Source: Psychrobacter urativorans | GTDB lineage: Bacteria; Pseudomonadota; Gammaproteobacteria; Pseudomonadales; Moraxellaceae | Assembly (NCBI RefSeq): GCF_904846695.1 | Contig: NZ_CAJHBR010000003.1 | Location: forward strand, 1 to 64,000 | DNA: 64,000 nt | Direction of reading: 5' to 3' | Part shown: one piece after another, positions 19,364 to 28,276 of the stretch | Numbering within the stretch: the first letter of the stretch is position 1 | Layout of the letters: each line of letters starts with the position of its first letter | Position numbers and translations under genes: made by a program | The notes under the pieces: model-generated | Database searches by the model: none | Seen by the model: only the letters and a program-made list of their open reading frames with translations | What the model was told of the DNA's origin: nothing

Positions 19364-19536
19364 AGCAACAGTTAACCTAATTAAAAAAAGACAAGACAAA
19401 TAATATTTGATGCATAACTATAATCGCAGCGATTATATCAGCTAAACAGAACGAAGACTAAAGTTTCATACTCAGCATTGTCAATCAGCATCGGCTGATG
19501 AGCCATTCGTTTATAGATAAGAGGTGCTATGGGGTA

Positions 19537-20079
19537 TTAAGGAATAGGACGGTTATCAGTAAGCGCTATCCAACCACGTATAATACGATACAAGTGCCAA
19601 ATAAAAGCGATGCCAATGATAAATAATCCTAGGCCTGCTATAAAAAACGACCCAAAAGCCATGTTATTGCTTTCAGCCAACATACCAACGCCTAGCACCC
19701 CAAAGGCTGATAACACCATGACACTGCCAATAATAAACCAGAAGATGCTGTACCAAAAAGTCTTGATCTGCCAATCAAAATGTGTGGCAAGCCAAGTATT
19801 ATCAGCATCATGGCGCTTAATATAGTTCATTACTATAGGCACAATCCACAATAGACCAGCTGTAAAGTAGCTCAGTATATACAGCAGATAAGTAATATGA
19901 TTATAACCAACCAACGAGCGTTGTTGGCTATCAGTCAGATTAGAGCCGGGTTGTTGCGACAAGTCATGGGTGGTTTGCGATCTTATAAAAGAATCATTAT
20001 AGGCTGGGGTGTGCTCAGCATTGAGCTCAACGTTAGTATCCGGTCGACGATCAAGATGAGGATCAGAATTATTGTTCAT
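19537..20079 (-). CDS. Small DUF4870-like membrane protein
   Basis: About 180 residues. The N-terminal ~55 residues are hydrophilic and rich in Asn, Asp and Gln. Three to four hydrophobic segments follow: YNHITYLLYILSYFTAGLLW, TFWYSIFWFIIGSVMVLSAF and FFIAGLGLFIIGIAFIWHLY. The pattern, including VMNYIKRHDADNTWLATHFDWQIKTF, fits the COG3671/DUF4870 group of uncharacterised membrane proteins. ATG 20079 is preferred over the ATG nine bases earlier because AGGG sits nine bases before it. No function is known. It is a single gene between pyrD and gspM. Confidence 0.7.
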   Translation of the reverse strand: MNNNSDPHLDRRPDTNVELNAEHTPAYNDSFIRSQTTHDLSQQPGSNLTDSQQRSLVGYNHITYLLYILSYFTAGLLWIVPIVMNYIKRHDADNTWLATHFDWQIKTFWYSIFWFIIGSVMVLSAFGVLGVGMLAESNNMAFGSFFIAGLGLFIIGIAFIWHLYRIIRGWIALTDNRPIP

Positions 20080-20273
20080 AGCGAACATCCCTAGTAAAGT
20101 TTCATAGTAAGTTTCAATAGCAAGGTTTAATAGTCAGCGGCAATCACTAATTAGTTTTACCCTTGAGGGCTTTTTATAACTAGTAGCTTTTTATTATTAT
20201 CTGCAAGGACCAATTGTGGTTGTATGACAATTTAGTTGTATTGCGATTGATGTTGCTACTTTCAAGATCAGCA

Positions 20274-20825
20274 CTAAAAAGAGACCGTCGCTTGCACCTG
20301 AATCTGTTTGCTGGCCAGATCTTGCTGCATAGTTAATTGGTTGAACTGTAATCCTTGTTGCTCAAGCTTAGCTAACGCTGCACTCACTAGCGCTTGACTG
20401 TCATTAGTGAAACTTAATTGCACTTTGTCACCCGCCGCTACTACTTGTGCATTATCGATCCCCGAACCATTTAATAAAGTATTAACTCTACTAGCGGGTG
20501 GCTGAGCACTGCTATCATTTTGGCTGTCGAGCGCTGCTAGTGCCGTACTGTCTATATTCGCAGCTTGCGAGCGCAACCAAAAATAATCTGTGACTTGTTG
20601 TTGATAGTCCTCTTTACTGGCTTTAGCGGCTTGATGAACCGTATAGCCGCCATAACCGCCAACAAATAGGATCAAAAACACCATTAAAATACTCAAGGCC
20701 AGCTGATCACGGCTTGATAGCGCTTGCCAGCGTGACCATAGCAGATCCTGCTGAAGACTTAAACGTGTTGACCAATTGCTTGCCACTGGCATACTCCTTT
20801 TAGTGCGACGCAGTAAAACACTCAT
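20274..20825 (-). CDS. gspM: Type II secretion system protein M
   Basis: A 183-residue bitopic inner-membrane protein of the GspM family. It has a cytosolic N-terminus, one helix at about residues 42-62 (QLALSILMVFLILFVGGYGG), a coiled-coil part (YTVHQAAKASKEDYQQQVTD) and a periplasmic ferredoxin-like domain at the C-terminus. GspM binds GspL in the inner-membrane platform that drives pseudopilus assembly. The ATG is preceded by an in-frame GTG; either may be used. It lies 160 bases downstream of gspL in the same direction. No other gsp genes are in the window. Confidence 0.88.
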   Translation of the reverse strand: MSVLLRRTKRSMPVASNWSTRLSLQQDLLWSRWQALSSRDQLALSILMVFLILFVGGYGGYTVHQAAKASKEDYQQQVTDYFWLRSQAANIDSTALAALDSQNDSSAQPPASRVNTLLNGSGIDNAQVVAAGDKVQLSFTNDSQALVSAALAKLEQQGLQFNQLTMQQDLASKQIQVQATVSF

Positions 20826-20985
20826 CACCTAGCCTAGTGAATGATAGTAAAGACTATTAACACTTTTTCAAATAGTTATTTATAAACCATAAATCTTAGC
20901 CAATGCCCTTTTAATAGTCATAACTTTTACTCTAGGGGGCAGCTCTTGCCTAGCGCTTTTAACAACGGCTAGTTTGAGGCCCCCA

Positions 20986-22410
20986 TCAAGAGGCAGTAGC
21001 ATTGCCTGCTGTGGCTGGAGTAGCTAGAGACTCATTGGCTGAGTTATCCACTATATTGACAGTAATTTGACCACTAAATTGTCCCTGCTCATTGCTACTG
21101 ATCCGCTCTAAATTAGCATTTAATCCTTGTTCATTCAAAGTAGCGGCGAACTGATCTAAGCTATTACGATCGGGCGCTAGCAAGGTAAAACTCAAAGCTG
21201 TCGGCTGTATACTCAGAGATTGCGCCTGTAATGATGATTGCTTGATAAGGGGCGATATCCGTGCCAAAGCCGCCATAGAGGAAGACGCTTGCGTATCAGT
21301 GCGTAATTTCGGGCGCAGCTGAGTTTCAAGTTTAGTACGTGGATTTAGACGCTCTTGAGGAAACCAAGCTTGATACTGGGTGCCAATCGTTTGCTGAGTA
21401 GCGGTAGCGGCCGCATCATAGCGATACCACTGTACAGCATCAGTGGCGATTTGTAGTACTAGCGCTGATAAAGCCACCATAAGCGCTACTCGTAAATACG
21501 GTGAAAGTTTAGCATCTGACGATTTAGTAAAAAAATTAAGGGTATGACGTTGAGGGTGCTCGACAGGTTTAGGCTTGGCTGCTAGTGGGGTTAACAATAG
21601 CTGCTGTTCAGCAATAAGCTGGGCGGTCTCAGCTGACACATTGGAATTATCGTTGCCCATAGTAGACAGCGCTAACGGCAAGTCGGTGTTCACTAGTTCA
21701 GTTGGGCTATCACTATCAATGATCGGCATAGCGCTGTTAGGATCAACTGAGCTTGCAACAGAGTGGTTAGGAGCATCATTAGTAGCGTTATTAGTAGCGT
21801 TATTACTTGCCTCGCTGTCAGACTCAATAGCCGACAGAGTACAAACTTCGCTTAAATGCGCTAATCGATCAAATATTAATGGCAAATAGCTAACGGCTAC
21901 GCCTTGATAGTCAGCTTGTCGCAATAAAGTGGTAAAGCGGTCTTGATAAAGCACTACTTGCTGTCCGGCACCCTCTTCTGGCGTCGGCAATAATAAAAAG
22001 TCTGGTAATAAGGCACCAATAGATAAGTCGGCAAGAGTGGCGCTTTGTTGCCAAGCTTCAATGTCGTGCTGAGCCAAGGCATAAAGATAAGACAGATTAG
22101 CTTGAGTGGTCTGCCGTAATACTAACTGTTCTATCGGCGTTAACGAAGTTTCTTCAAACAAGTACTGTTTGCCAGTATTGCCCAACTGCTTAAGCTGCGT
22201 GGGGTTTAACGCCGTATCGACTTGTAGCATATGGCTAGTAGGAAAATATAAGCACAAGGTCTTGCTGCTATTGGTCTTATAACCGTTATAACCAACGTAA
22301 TCCTGCAGTTGCTGCCAGCCCTCAAGCGTTTGCCATTGACTAGTTGCCTCATGCCAAACAGCAAGCGGACTGTGCTGCGCTCTTAACCATACGTGTAACA
22401 CCAAGCGCAT
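20986..22410 (-). CDS. gspL: Type II secretion system protein L
   Basis: A 474-residue GspL-type protein. It has an actin-like cytosolic domain over about residues 1-290 (CLYFPTSHMLQVDTALNPTQLKQLGN, LFEETSLTP), a membrane helix near 308-328 (LRVALMVALSALVLQIATDA) and a periplasmic ferredoxin-like domain ending in FSGQITVNI. GspL links the GspE ATPase to GspM and the platform. The linker before the helix contains a low-complexity Asn/Ala/Thr tract (NNATNNATNDAPN). AAGG touches the ATG directly, which is too close. An in-frame TTG or GTG two or three codons later has better spacing, so the true start may be slightly inside. Confidence 0.88.
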   Translation of the reverse strand: MRLVLHVWLRAQHSPLAVWHEATSQWQTLEGWQQLQDYVGYNGYKTNSSKTLCLYFPTSHMLQVDTALNPTQLKQLGNTGKQYLFEETSLTPIEQLVLRQTTQANLSYLYALAQHDIEAWQQSATLADLSIGALLPDFLLLPTPEEGAGQQVVLYQDRFTTLLRQADYQGVAVSYLPLIFDRLAHLSEVCTLSAIESDSEASNNATNNATNDAPNHSVASSVDPNSAMPIIDSDSPTELVNTDLPLALSTMGNDNSNVSAETAQLIAEQQLLLTPLAAKPKPVEHPQRHTLNFFTKSSDAKLSPYLRVALMVALSALVLQIATDAVQWYRYDAAATATQQTIGTQYQAWFPQERLNPRTKLETQLRPKLRTDTQASSSMAALARISPLIKQSSLQAQSLSIQPTALSFTLLAPDRNSLDQFAATLNEQGLNANLERISSNEQGQFSGQITVNIVDNSANESLATPATAGNATAS

Positions 22411-22592
22411 CCTTAAATCAATTTATCAAAACATCCGGTGTAGGGTACGCTATGCGCATCGAATTTTGTCTATAAATCTGTCATAAACAACGTCTTTATA
22501 ATCTTAACCCTATCAACGCACTTTATCAATCAAAGCCACTTATTATCATTAGCTAAGACTTATTATTGCTAGTTATGACTGATTAAGGCGGC

Positions 22593-23048
22593 TCAAGGTT
22601 GCATAGGAACGAATCGATCACTCTCTGTGGCCATGCCAGTCATAACAAACTCCATCTCGAAGATTCGTGCCTCTGCCAAAGAGAAACTCTCTGGACTATC
22701 GCCGGTCAGCAAGCTGGCGATATAAGCCACAATAGACATATGGCAGACTACTACTAAGCACTCAGCGTCAATAGTAGCCAGTGCCGCCAAAGCAGTATGC
22801 GCATCATCAGCGGGAGTAATATTGTTCTGGATTTTTACTGGCACATCGATAGCGCGTGACTGTAACTGCGCCAACGTTTGCTGGGCTCTAGTGTAAGGAC
22901 TGACCACTAGATAATCTGGCGTATAGTTGGCGGTAATATACTCAGCTGTTTGTGCCGCTTGTTGCTGACCAAAATCAGTCAATTGGCGCGCACTATCAGG
23001 ACGAGTTTCATCTTCTGCTTGACCATGACGCATCAATATAATCTTCAT
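22593..23048 (-). CDS. sixA: SixA-type phosphohistidine phosphatase
   Basis: A 151-residue histidine phosphatase of the short SixA type. It starts with LMRHGQAE, where His8 is the phospho-acceptor. Arg54 lies in VSPYTRAQQT, and CHMSIVAYIASLL carries the second catalytic His. SixA removes phosphate from histidine, for example on phosphotransfer proteins of the PTS-Ntr or sensor type. AAGGA before the ATG supports the start. It lies 50 bases after gpsA in the same direction, so the two may share a transcript. Confidence 0.9.
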   Translation of the reverse strand: MKIILMRHGQAEDETRPDSARQLTDFGQQQAAQTAEYITANYTPDYLVVSPYTRAQQTLAQLQSRAIDVPVKIQNNITPADDAHTALAALATIDAECLVVVCHMSIVAYIASLLTGDSPESFSLAEARIFEMEFVMTGMATESDRFVPMQP

Positions 23049-23098
23049 AACTTTCCTTCTATATCACTTGCCAACATTTAACACTTTAGCATTTACGG

Positions 23099-24445
23099 CT
23101 ATTTATCATCAGCATCATCGTCATTATTATCTTGTGCAGCTGCTTGCATTTGTGCGCTAAGCGCAGCATTGCTGTGATCATGCGCCATGACGAACTCTAC
23201 GTCACTACGAAAGCCTGCTTCCATGAGGTGTAAAGCCACCCCTAAGGCTGCTTTGTCTTCATAAATAACCGCATATAAAGCATGAGTAATAGGCATATAA
23301 ATACCTTGCTTACTGGCCTTTTCATGCACTTGCTGAATAGTATTAACCCCTTCAGCAGTTTGGCCCAGTTTTTTGACCGCAGCATCAATATTCATACCAC
23401 GACCAAGCATATTACCTATTCGATAATTACGGCTCAACTCAGAGCTACAAGTAGCGTATAGATCGCCAACACCGGACAGTCCTAAAAAAGTCAACGGATT
23501 AGCGCCTTCCTCTACCCCAAAGCGACTCATTTCTGCCAGTGCTCGAGTCAATAACATCGCTTTAGTATTCTCACCGACATCGTAAGCGGCAGCCATGCCC
23601 ATAGCAATAGCATAGATATTTTTGAGCGCGCCGCCTAGTTCCACACCCCGTATATCATCACTAGCAAACACCCGAAAAAAAGCACTGTGTAAAGCGGCTT
23701 GTACCGCATGACGTAGGGGTTCTGAATGACTAGCAATGACAGTCGCTGAAGGCATATTCTTCATGATTTCAATAGCTAAGTTCGGCCCTGACATTACCCC
23801 AAAGTTCACTTCTGGTAACTCTTCTTTGATGATATCACTCATCATCGCAAAGGTATCTTTTTCCATACCTTTAGTCAGCGACACGATCGATTGACCAGTA
23901 ATATACGGGGCGATATTCTTTAGCGTCTCGCGAAAGGCTGAACTTGGCACCGCAAGGAATATAATGTCTTTGTCTTTGACGGCAGCGGCTAAGTCATGAT
24001 TAAACTTGAGGCGGTCATCTAACTTAAATCCAGGGAGATACTTTTTATTCATGCGCAGCTTAGCCATAGATTTTACGATGCGCTTATCTCTTACCCAAAG
24101 CGTAGTATCACAGCCATTGCGCGCGGCTAAGTTTGCCATAGCCGTACCAAAACTACCGCCACCCAAAAACGCTAAACGTAATTGTGTTGGACTCTTATGG
24201 ATTTCTGCCATATTTTTGGCTACTGCTGCTTCTACTTTGCTTGGGACCAGCTTTTTGCGCCCTCGCCCTGACTTCGTAGCACGCTCAATAATGCTAGCCA
24301 GCAAGCCACCTTGTTTTTCAGTACTGCCACTAGTGTTATCGTCACTAACATCAGTATCGGTATCGATACTATTAATCTCATTAGCATTAGCATCTTGGCT
24401 AGCCGTTAGTTGTTTGGCGGTATTTTTTTTACTAGAGCTTGTCAT
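23099..24445 (-). CDS. gpsA: Glycerol-3-phosphate dehydrogenase [NAD(P)+] with an N-terminal tail
   Basis: GpsA reduces dihydroxyacetone phosphate to glycerol-3-phosphate for phospholipid synthesis. The core starts near residue 88, with the nucleotide loop LGGGSFGTAMA at 94-104. It continues through SLTKGMEKDT, the catalytic Lys in GVELGGALKNIYAIAMGMAAAYDVGEN, and LSGVGDLYATCSSELSRNY. At 448 residues it is about 110 longer than E. coli GpsA. The first ~87 residues are hydrophilic (Asp/Ser/Thr-rich, then basic GRGRKKLVPSK), and a short acidic tail (DNNDDDADDK) ends it. An internal Met79 could also be a start, but no ribosome-binding site favours it; the signal before Met1 is also weak. Confidence 0.93.
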   Translation of the reverse strand: MTSSSKKNTAKQLTASQDANANEINSIDTDTDVSDDNTSGSTEKQGGLLASIIERATKSGRGRKKLVPSKVEAAVAKNMAEIHKSPTQLRLAFLGGGSFGTAMANLAARNGCDTTLWVRDKRIVKSMAKLRMNKKYLPGFKLDDRLKFNHDLAAAVKDKDIIFLAVPSSAFRETLKNIAPYITGQSIVSLTKGMEKDTFAMMSDIIKEELPEVNFGVMSGPNLAIEIMKNMPSATVIASHSEPLRHAVQAALHSAFFRVFASDDIRGVELGGALKNIYAIAMGMAAAYDVGENTKAMLLTRALAEMSRFGVEEGANPLTFLGLSGVGDLYATCSSELSRNYRIGNMLGRGMNIDAAVKKLGQTAEGVNTIQQVHEKASKQGIYMPITHALYAVIYEDKAALGVALHLMEAGFRSDVEFVMAHDHSNAALSAQMQAAAQDNNDDDADDK

Positions 24446-24562
24446 ATCTCATTATCCGATCATCTGATGTTATTTATGCAGCTTATAGAATTGCCATACA
24501 AAGGTATAGCTTTATATTAACGCTTTAATCTGAACTTGCAAAAGATAAACTGTCAACCAAGG

Positions 24563-25240
24563 CTAAGATTCAAAACGTAGTAAAGGCTCTATATCGATAG
24601 GCTTGCGCAAATGTTTATCGACAGGACTAGTACCAGTATAGACAAAAGCGGTGACATAATCGTCGGCACCAACGCCAAAGTAAGCCTTTACCGCAGGCTC
24701 ATTGCACAATAACCCAGTCCGCCATACCGTACTAAATCCTTGCGACTTTAACGCTAAGATTAAGTTCTGTACCGCCGAACCAGCGCTAAGCATTTGCTCG
24801 AAGGCTGGCACTTTTTTGTGTTCGTGCATATGGGTGACGACCGTAATAATCATTGGTGCTCGTAGTGGTAAGTTAGCGGTTTTATGCAATGTTTTCTCAG
24901 ATAACTCTTCACCATCTATGGCCGCTTTATGTTGCGCAGCAGTGACTAAGGCGCGACCCAGCTCAAGGCGAGCATCCCCTTCTGTAACGATAAACCGCCA
25001 TGGACGTAGTTTTTTATGGTCAGGAGCAGTAGCAGCGCAGCCTACAGCAGCTCGAATTTGCTCGTGAGTCGGTGCAGGAGTATCTAAGTTACCAATACTG
25101 CGTCTAGAATTAATCCATTCAATAAGGTCAATATCATTCCCTTGGTTTTCACCTACATCCTGATTGGTTACTTCAATTTTATTTGACTTATCTTTACTAT
25201 TTTCAATGTCATCAATATTTTTAATTTCAACTATGCTCAT
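24563..25240 (-). CDS. Nitroreductase-family protein, YdjA-like
   Basis: A 225-residue FMN-dependent nitroreductase-fold oxidoreductase. After a charged 36-residue N-terminal stretch rich in Asn, Asp and Lys, the domain starts with LIEWINSRRSIGNL. It shows APDHKKLRPWRFIVTEG (the YdjA-type FMN phosphate region) and SAGSAVQNLILALKSQGFSTVWRTG. The family reduces nitro compounds or quinones with NAD(P)H; the natural substrate of YdjA is unknown. AAGGA six bases before the ATG supports translation of the charged tail. It is transcribed alone between gpsA and a terminator. Confidence 0.88.
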   Translation of the reverse strand: MSIVEIKNIDDIENSKDKSNKIEVTNQDVGENQGNDIDLIEWINSRRSIGNLDTPAPTHEQIRAAVGCAATAPDHKKLRPWRFIVTEGDARLELGRALVTAAQHKAAIDGEELSEKTLHKTANLPLRAPMIITVVTHMHEHKKVPAFEQMLSAGSAVQNLILALKSQGFSTVWRTGLLCNEPAVKAYFGVGADDYVTAFVYTGTSPVDKHLRKPIDIEPLLRFES

Positions 25241-25313
25241 TATTTATCCTTAGCTTTAATTTTTAATTAGTCGTTATTATTTGTTGATAGTTATTCTGTC
25301 TTAATTAAACAAT

Positions 25314-25350
25314 AAAGCCATACAAAAATTGCTAGTTTTTGTATGGCTTT
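25314..25350 (-). terminator. Terminator downstream of zapE
   Basis: A 15-bp perfect stem (AAAGCCATACAAAAA / TTTTTGTATGGCTTT) with a seven-base loop lies 52 bases beyond the zapE stop. The symmetric A/T ends allow activity in either direction. The gene order makes zapE the likely user. Confidence 0.8.
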
Positions 25351-25401
25351 TGCTGACTATCCTTACCTATTACGGTAACAATGGCTCAATGCTTTGTTCG
25401 C

Positions 25402-26517
25402 TTAAGCGACATCATCAAGGCGATGCTTCATTTTTAGATAGTCCTCTGACTGCATCTCAAGCAAGCGCGAACGCGTACGTTCAATCTCAAAAGCCAGTTT
25501 TTCTCCTTGATATAAGTCAAGAATAGACTGCTCGGCTCGAATCAACAGCTTTACTCGCCGATCATAAAACTCATCCACCATATAAATAAACCGGCGGGTA
25601 GGATCACGTAAGTCGTCGGTCAAGGCCGGTACCGCATTGACTAGCACGGTACTATAACGATTGGCAATCTCAATAAAATCTGCCGCTGAACGTGGTTGCA
25701 TACACAGATGACGAAAATCACAAAACAGAATAGTTTCAGTACGGGCATTTATTTTGATCTCCCGTCCATTGACCTCGATAGGCTCACTACTAATCTTAAT
25801 ATTAGCCGATAGACTAGCAAAACGGTTGGCCAACCAGTTATGGTTTTCTCGCGTCATCGGTGATTTATATAACTCAGCTTGCTGTAGCACTCGTAACCGA
25901 TAGTCTATACCCGCATCGATATTCATCACGGTGGTATTAGTTTCAACCTCAGCAATCGCCGGCATAAAGCGATCACGATGTAAGCCATCTTTATACAATC
26001 CTGATGGCTCGATGTTTGATGTGGCTACTAAGGTTACGCCGCGATTAAATAACATGGTAAATAAGTCGCCCAAGATCATAGCATCAGAGACGTTGGAGAC
26101 AAAAAACTCATCGAAGCAGATCACTACCGCTTCTTTATAGATGATATCAGCCACTTTTTCTAATGGATCCGCTTCCCCATGAATCAGATTAAGCTCTTTA
26201 TGCACACGTTGCATAAAATGGTGGAAGTGCTGACGCATTTTGCGATCGATAAGCAAGGAATCATAGAACATATCCATCATCCAAGTTTTACCACGTCCTA
26301 CACCACCCCACATATACAAGCCTTTTGGCGCAGCAGGCTTAGCTTTTAAAAAGCTAAAAAAGCTTTTCTTTTGCCCAGCACTTTCATTGAGCTGATTATA
26401 CAAATCATCGAGATAACTCATAGCAAGGTACTGCTGCTCGTCTTTAGTAAATCCATCTTTTTCAATGGCTTGCTCGTAACGCTGCAATGGAGATAGACTC
26501 ATAATGCGACTCATCAT
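25402..26517 (-). CDS. zapE: Cell division ATPase ZapE (AFG1 family)
   Basis: A 371-residue ATPase of the AFG1/ZapE family. The Walker A loop is GGVGRGKT at residues 71-78, Walker B is VVICFDEFFV, and the sensor region is LVATSNIEPSGLYKDGLHRDRF. ZapE associates with FtsZ and the Z-ring in E. coli, and the family is linked to membrane-protein quality control in mitochondria. Length and motifs match well. Several in-frame ATG codons (26517, 26514, 26502) lie together without a clear ribosome-binding site, so the start is open by up to five residues. Confidence 0.92.
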   Translation of the reverse strand: MMSRIMSLSPLQRYEQAIEKDGFTKDEQQYLAMSYLDDLYNQLNESAGQKKSFFSFLKAKPAAPKGLYMWGGVGRGKTWMMDMFYDSLLIDRKMRQHFHHFMQRVHKELNLIHGEADPLEKVADIIYKEAVVICFDEFFVSNVSDAMILGDLFTMLFNRGVTLVATSNIEPSGLYKDGLHRDRFMPAIAEVETNTTVMNIDAGIDYRLRVLQQAELYKSPMTRENHNWLANRFASLSANIKISSEPIEVNGREIKINARTETILFCDFRHLCMQPRSAADFIEIANRYSTVLVNAVPALTDDLRDPTRRFIYMVDEFYDRRVKLLIRAEQSILDLYQGEKLAFEIERTRSRLLEMQSEDYLKMKHRLDDVA

Positions 26518-26774
26518 TAGACAAAATAAATAACAAAATAATGTGTTGATACCAATAGCCGCTACTAACTTATGACTTTTACACTGAGTGTTGCACTGAG
26601 TATAGTCACGGCTACTTTATCAGAATGATCTGGGCCGGTTTTGAGCCTCAGATAGTAATAATACTATTTATACACCCATTCTTTAGGTTAACACGGCTTA
26701 AGCTTAGCACCCAAACTTATACTAGGCTGCTATAAATACATACTCGTCAAAGCTAATATTTTAACTAGTAGTAA

Positions 26775-27425
26775 CTAATTACTACTATGCTCAGCTAGCA
26801 ACTTTTTCAGCTCCGACAAGCGACCGTGAAAAAAGTGCCCCGCTCCGTCTACTACACTAACGGCTATCCCTAAATGTTCAGCAAAGGCTTGCATATTAAT
26901 AGGGTCAATCACCTCATCAGCACTGCCATAAATCTCAAAAGTTTTATCAATAGGCAAGCTGATATCATCACTAGCGTTTTTCTCTATTGAAGGAGAGATC
27001 AGCGCCACGTTGGCTATTTCAAAGTCGCTTAAACCCCAAACGTGTGCCGACATCAACACCTGCTCAGCGACTCGCGCCGTCACGTAACCACCAAAAGAAA
27101 AGCCACCTAACCATAATCTACGGGCATTGGTTTGTCCTGCCAGCCATTGTAGCACGGTCATAGCATCCAGCACTTCGCCATCTGCATAATCATGCTCGCC
27201 AGTAGATTGACCCACACCGCGAAAGTTAAAGCGCACCACATGCATGCCACTATCACGAGCAAAGCGGTACATAGTCGTCACTACTTTATTATTCATCGTG
27301 CCTTCAAATAAAGGGTTCGGATGACATAATAAAGCCACAGTGTCAGTGCTAGCATCATTAGGATTGTCGTTTTGCCAGAGCGCATCGACTTCTAACACGC
27401 CAGCAGGAGAAGGAATTAAGAGCAT
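26775..27425 (-). CDS. Alpha/beta hydrolase, COG2945-like
   Basis: A 216-residue compact serine hydrolase. The nucleophile elbow is GGFSFGGY with Ser110. The early motif ALLCHPNPLFEGTMNNKVV and FNFRGVGQSTGEHD are characteristic of the COG2945 group. The catalytic Asp is likely in the SADEVIDP segment, and His is in VVDGAGHFFHGR. The group is often annotated as a dienelactone-hydrolase-like esterase; no natural substrate is established. It is cytosolic, with no signal peptide. No strong ribosome-binding site precedes the ATG. Confidence 0.88.
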   Translation of the reverse strand: MLLIPSPAGVLEVDALWQNDNPNDASTDTVALLCHPNPLFEGTMNNKVVTTMYRFARDSGMHVVRFNFRGVGQSTGEHDYADGEVLDAMTVLQWLAGQTNARRLWLGGFSFGGYVTARVAEQVLMSAHVWGLSDFEIANVALISPSIEKNASDDISLPIDKTFEIYGSADEVIDPINMQAFAEHLGIAVSVVDGAGHFFHGRLSELKKLLAEHSSN

Positions 27426-27748
27426 AGGTATGACTACGGGTTAGGAATATAGGGTCAATTATCCTAGAAATAGTTTATATTTCAAGTAATTTACTATTTA
27501 TATTGTTGATAATTAGGATGTAAAAAACATAAATACCCAGCGCTGCTATTAATTTACTGATACTGCTACGCTTCAGTCATCGTGCCAGTGGTTAAAGCAA
27601 CGCTTTGACCAGATTGCTTAAGCATAGGCAACACAAGCGTAACACCGAACACAATTGCCCTCTAGACCTTAAGGACACAAATCGGCTACATTCATCTTGT
27701 TTTTCGTATAACTTTATCTCATTTTGTGCCATCTATAGGATATGACCC
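27426..27748. other. Divergent intergenic region
   Basis: These 323 bases lie between the alpha/beta hydrolase and the small lipoprotein gene, which face away from each other. Promoters are expected, but I could not pick a convincing -35/-10 pair. No hairpins or repeats stand out. Confidence 0.35.
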
Positions 27749-28147
27749 ATGAATACTTATTCCAATAAAGCTATCAGTAGTAAAAAAGCTACTAAAACCT
27801 TAGCACTAACCTCAAGCCTAGCCGCCGCATTGCTATTGAGCGCCTGTCAAAGTACGCCTTCATCACCAGTAATCCAACGGGCTAATTCTACTTTTGAGAC
27901 CACAGGAATGGGGGTTACTAAAGTCAAAGCGCAACAAAATGCTATCGATAGCGCCGGCAAGACTTGTCGCAGTAAACAAGTCGTCATCGTTGAAGATAAA
28001 GTTAAATATAACGGTATCTTAGATGAGCGTGCTGGACGATTGCTTGGACAAGTTGGCTCTGTTGTTGGTTCAGTATTAGGTAAAGCCTCACCGGATCTAT
28101 CACGTAATGATGACTACGAATACACTATCAATTTCCGCTGCCAATAA
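27749..28147 (+). CDS. Small lipoprotein of unknown function
   Basis: A 132-residue protein with a lipoprotein signal: a basic start (KAISSKKATKTL), a hydrophobic core and the lipobox LLSAC with the modified Cys near residue 33. The mature part begins Ser/Pro-rich, then has two Cys (TCRSK and the C-terminal FRCQ) that could form a disulfide, and a Gly/Val stretch RLLGQVGSVVGSVLGKA. It is probably on the periplasmic side of the outer membrane. AGGA lies nine bases before the ATG and a good terminator follows, so it is a single-gene unit. I do not recognise a family. Confidence 0.75.
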   Translation: MNTYSNKAISSKKATKTLALTSSLAAALLLSACQSTPSSPVIQRANSTFETTGMGVTKVKAQQNAIDSAGKTCRSKQVVIVEDKVKYNGILDERAGRLLGQVGSVVGSVLGKASPDLSRNDDYEYTINFRCQ

Positions 28148-28174
28148 GCGACTAGTAACTCTATAAAACAACTG

Positions 28175-28214
28175 GCCAATAACTCTATTTTACAATAGGT
28201 TTATTGGCTTTTTT
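28175..28214 (+). terminator. Terminator of the small lipoprotein gene
   Basis: The stem GCCAATAA / TTATTGGC has an inner CTATT/AATAG pairing and is followed by six T. Confidence 0.87.
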
Positions 28215-28276
28215 ATGAATAGTCTTTTTGTCAGCCTACTTTTACGCTAAGCTATTACTCTAAAGCCTCAACGCTA

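Noticed and set aside
21044..21052. DnaA-box-like TTATCCACT
   Set aside because: It is a single imperfect copy inside gspL, with no cluster, so it is not an origin.
24006..24467. 153-codon frame opposite gpsA
   Set aside because: It is antisense to a well-conserved gene, with no motif of its own. The other long antisense frames (for example opposite gspL and the FabG-like gene) were rejected for the same reason.
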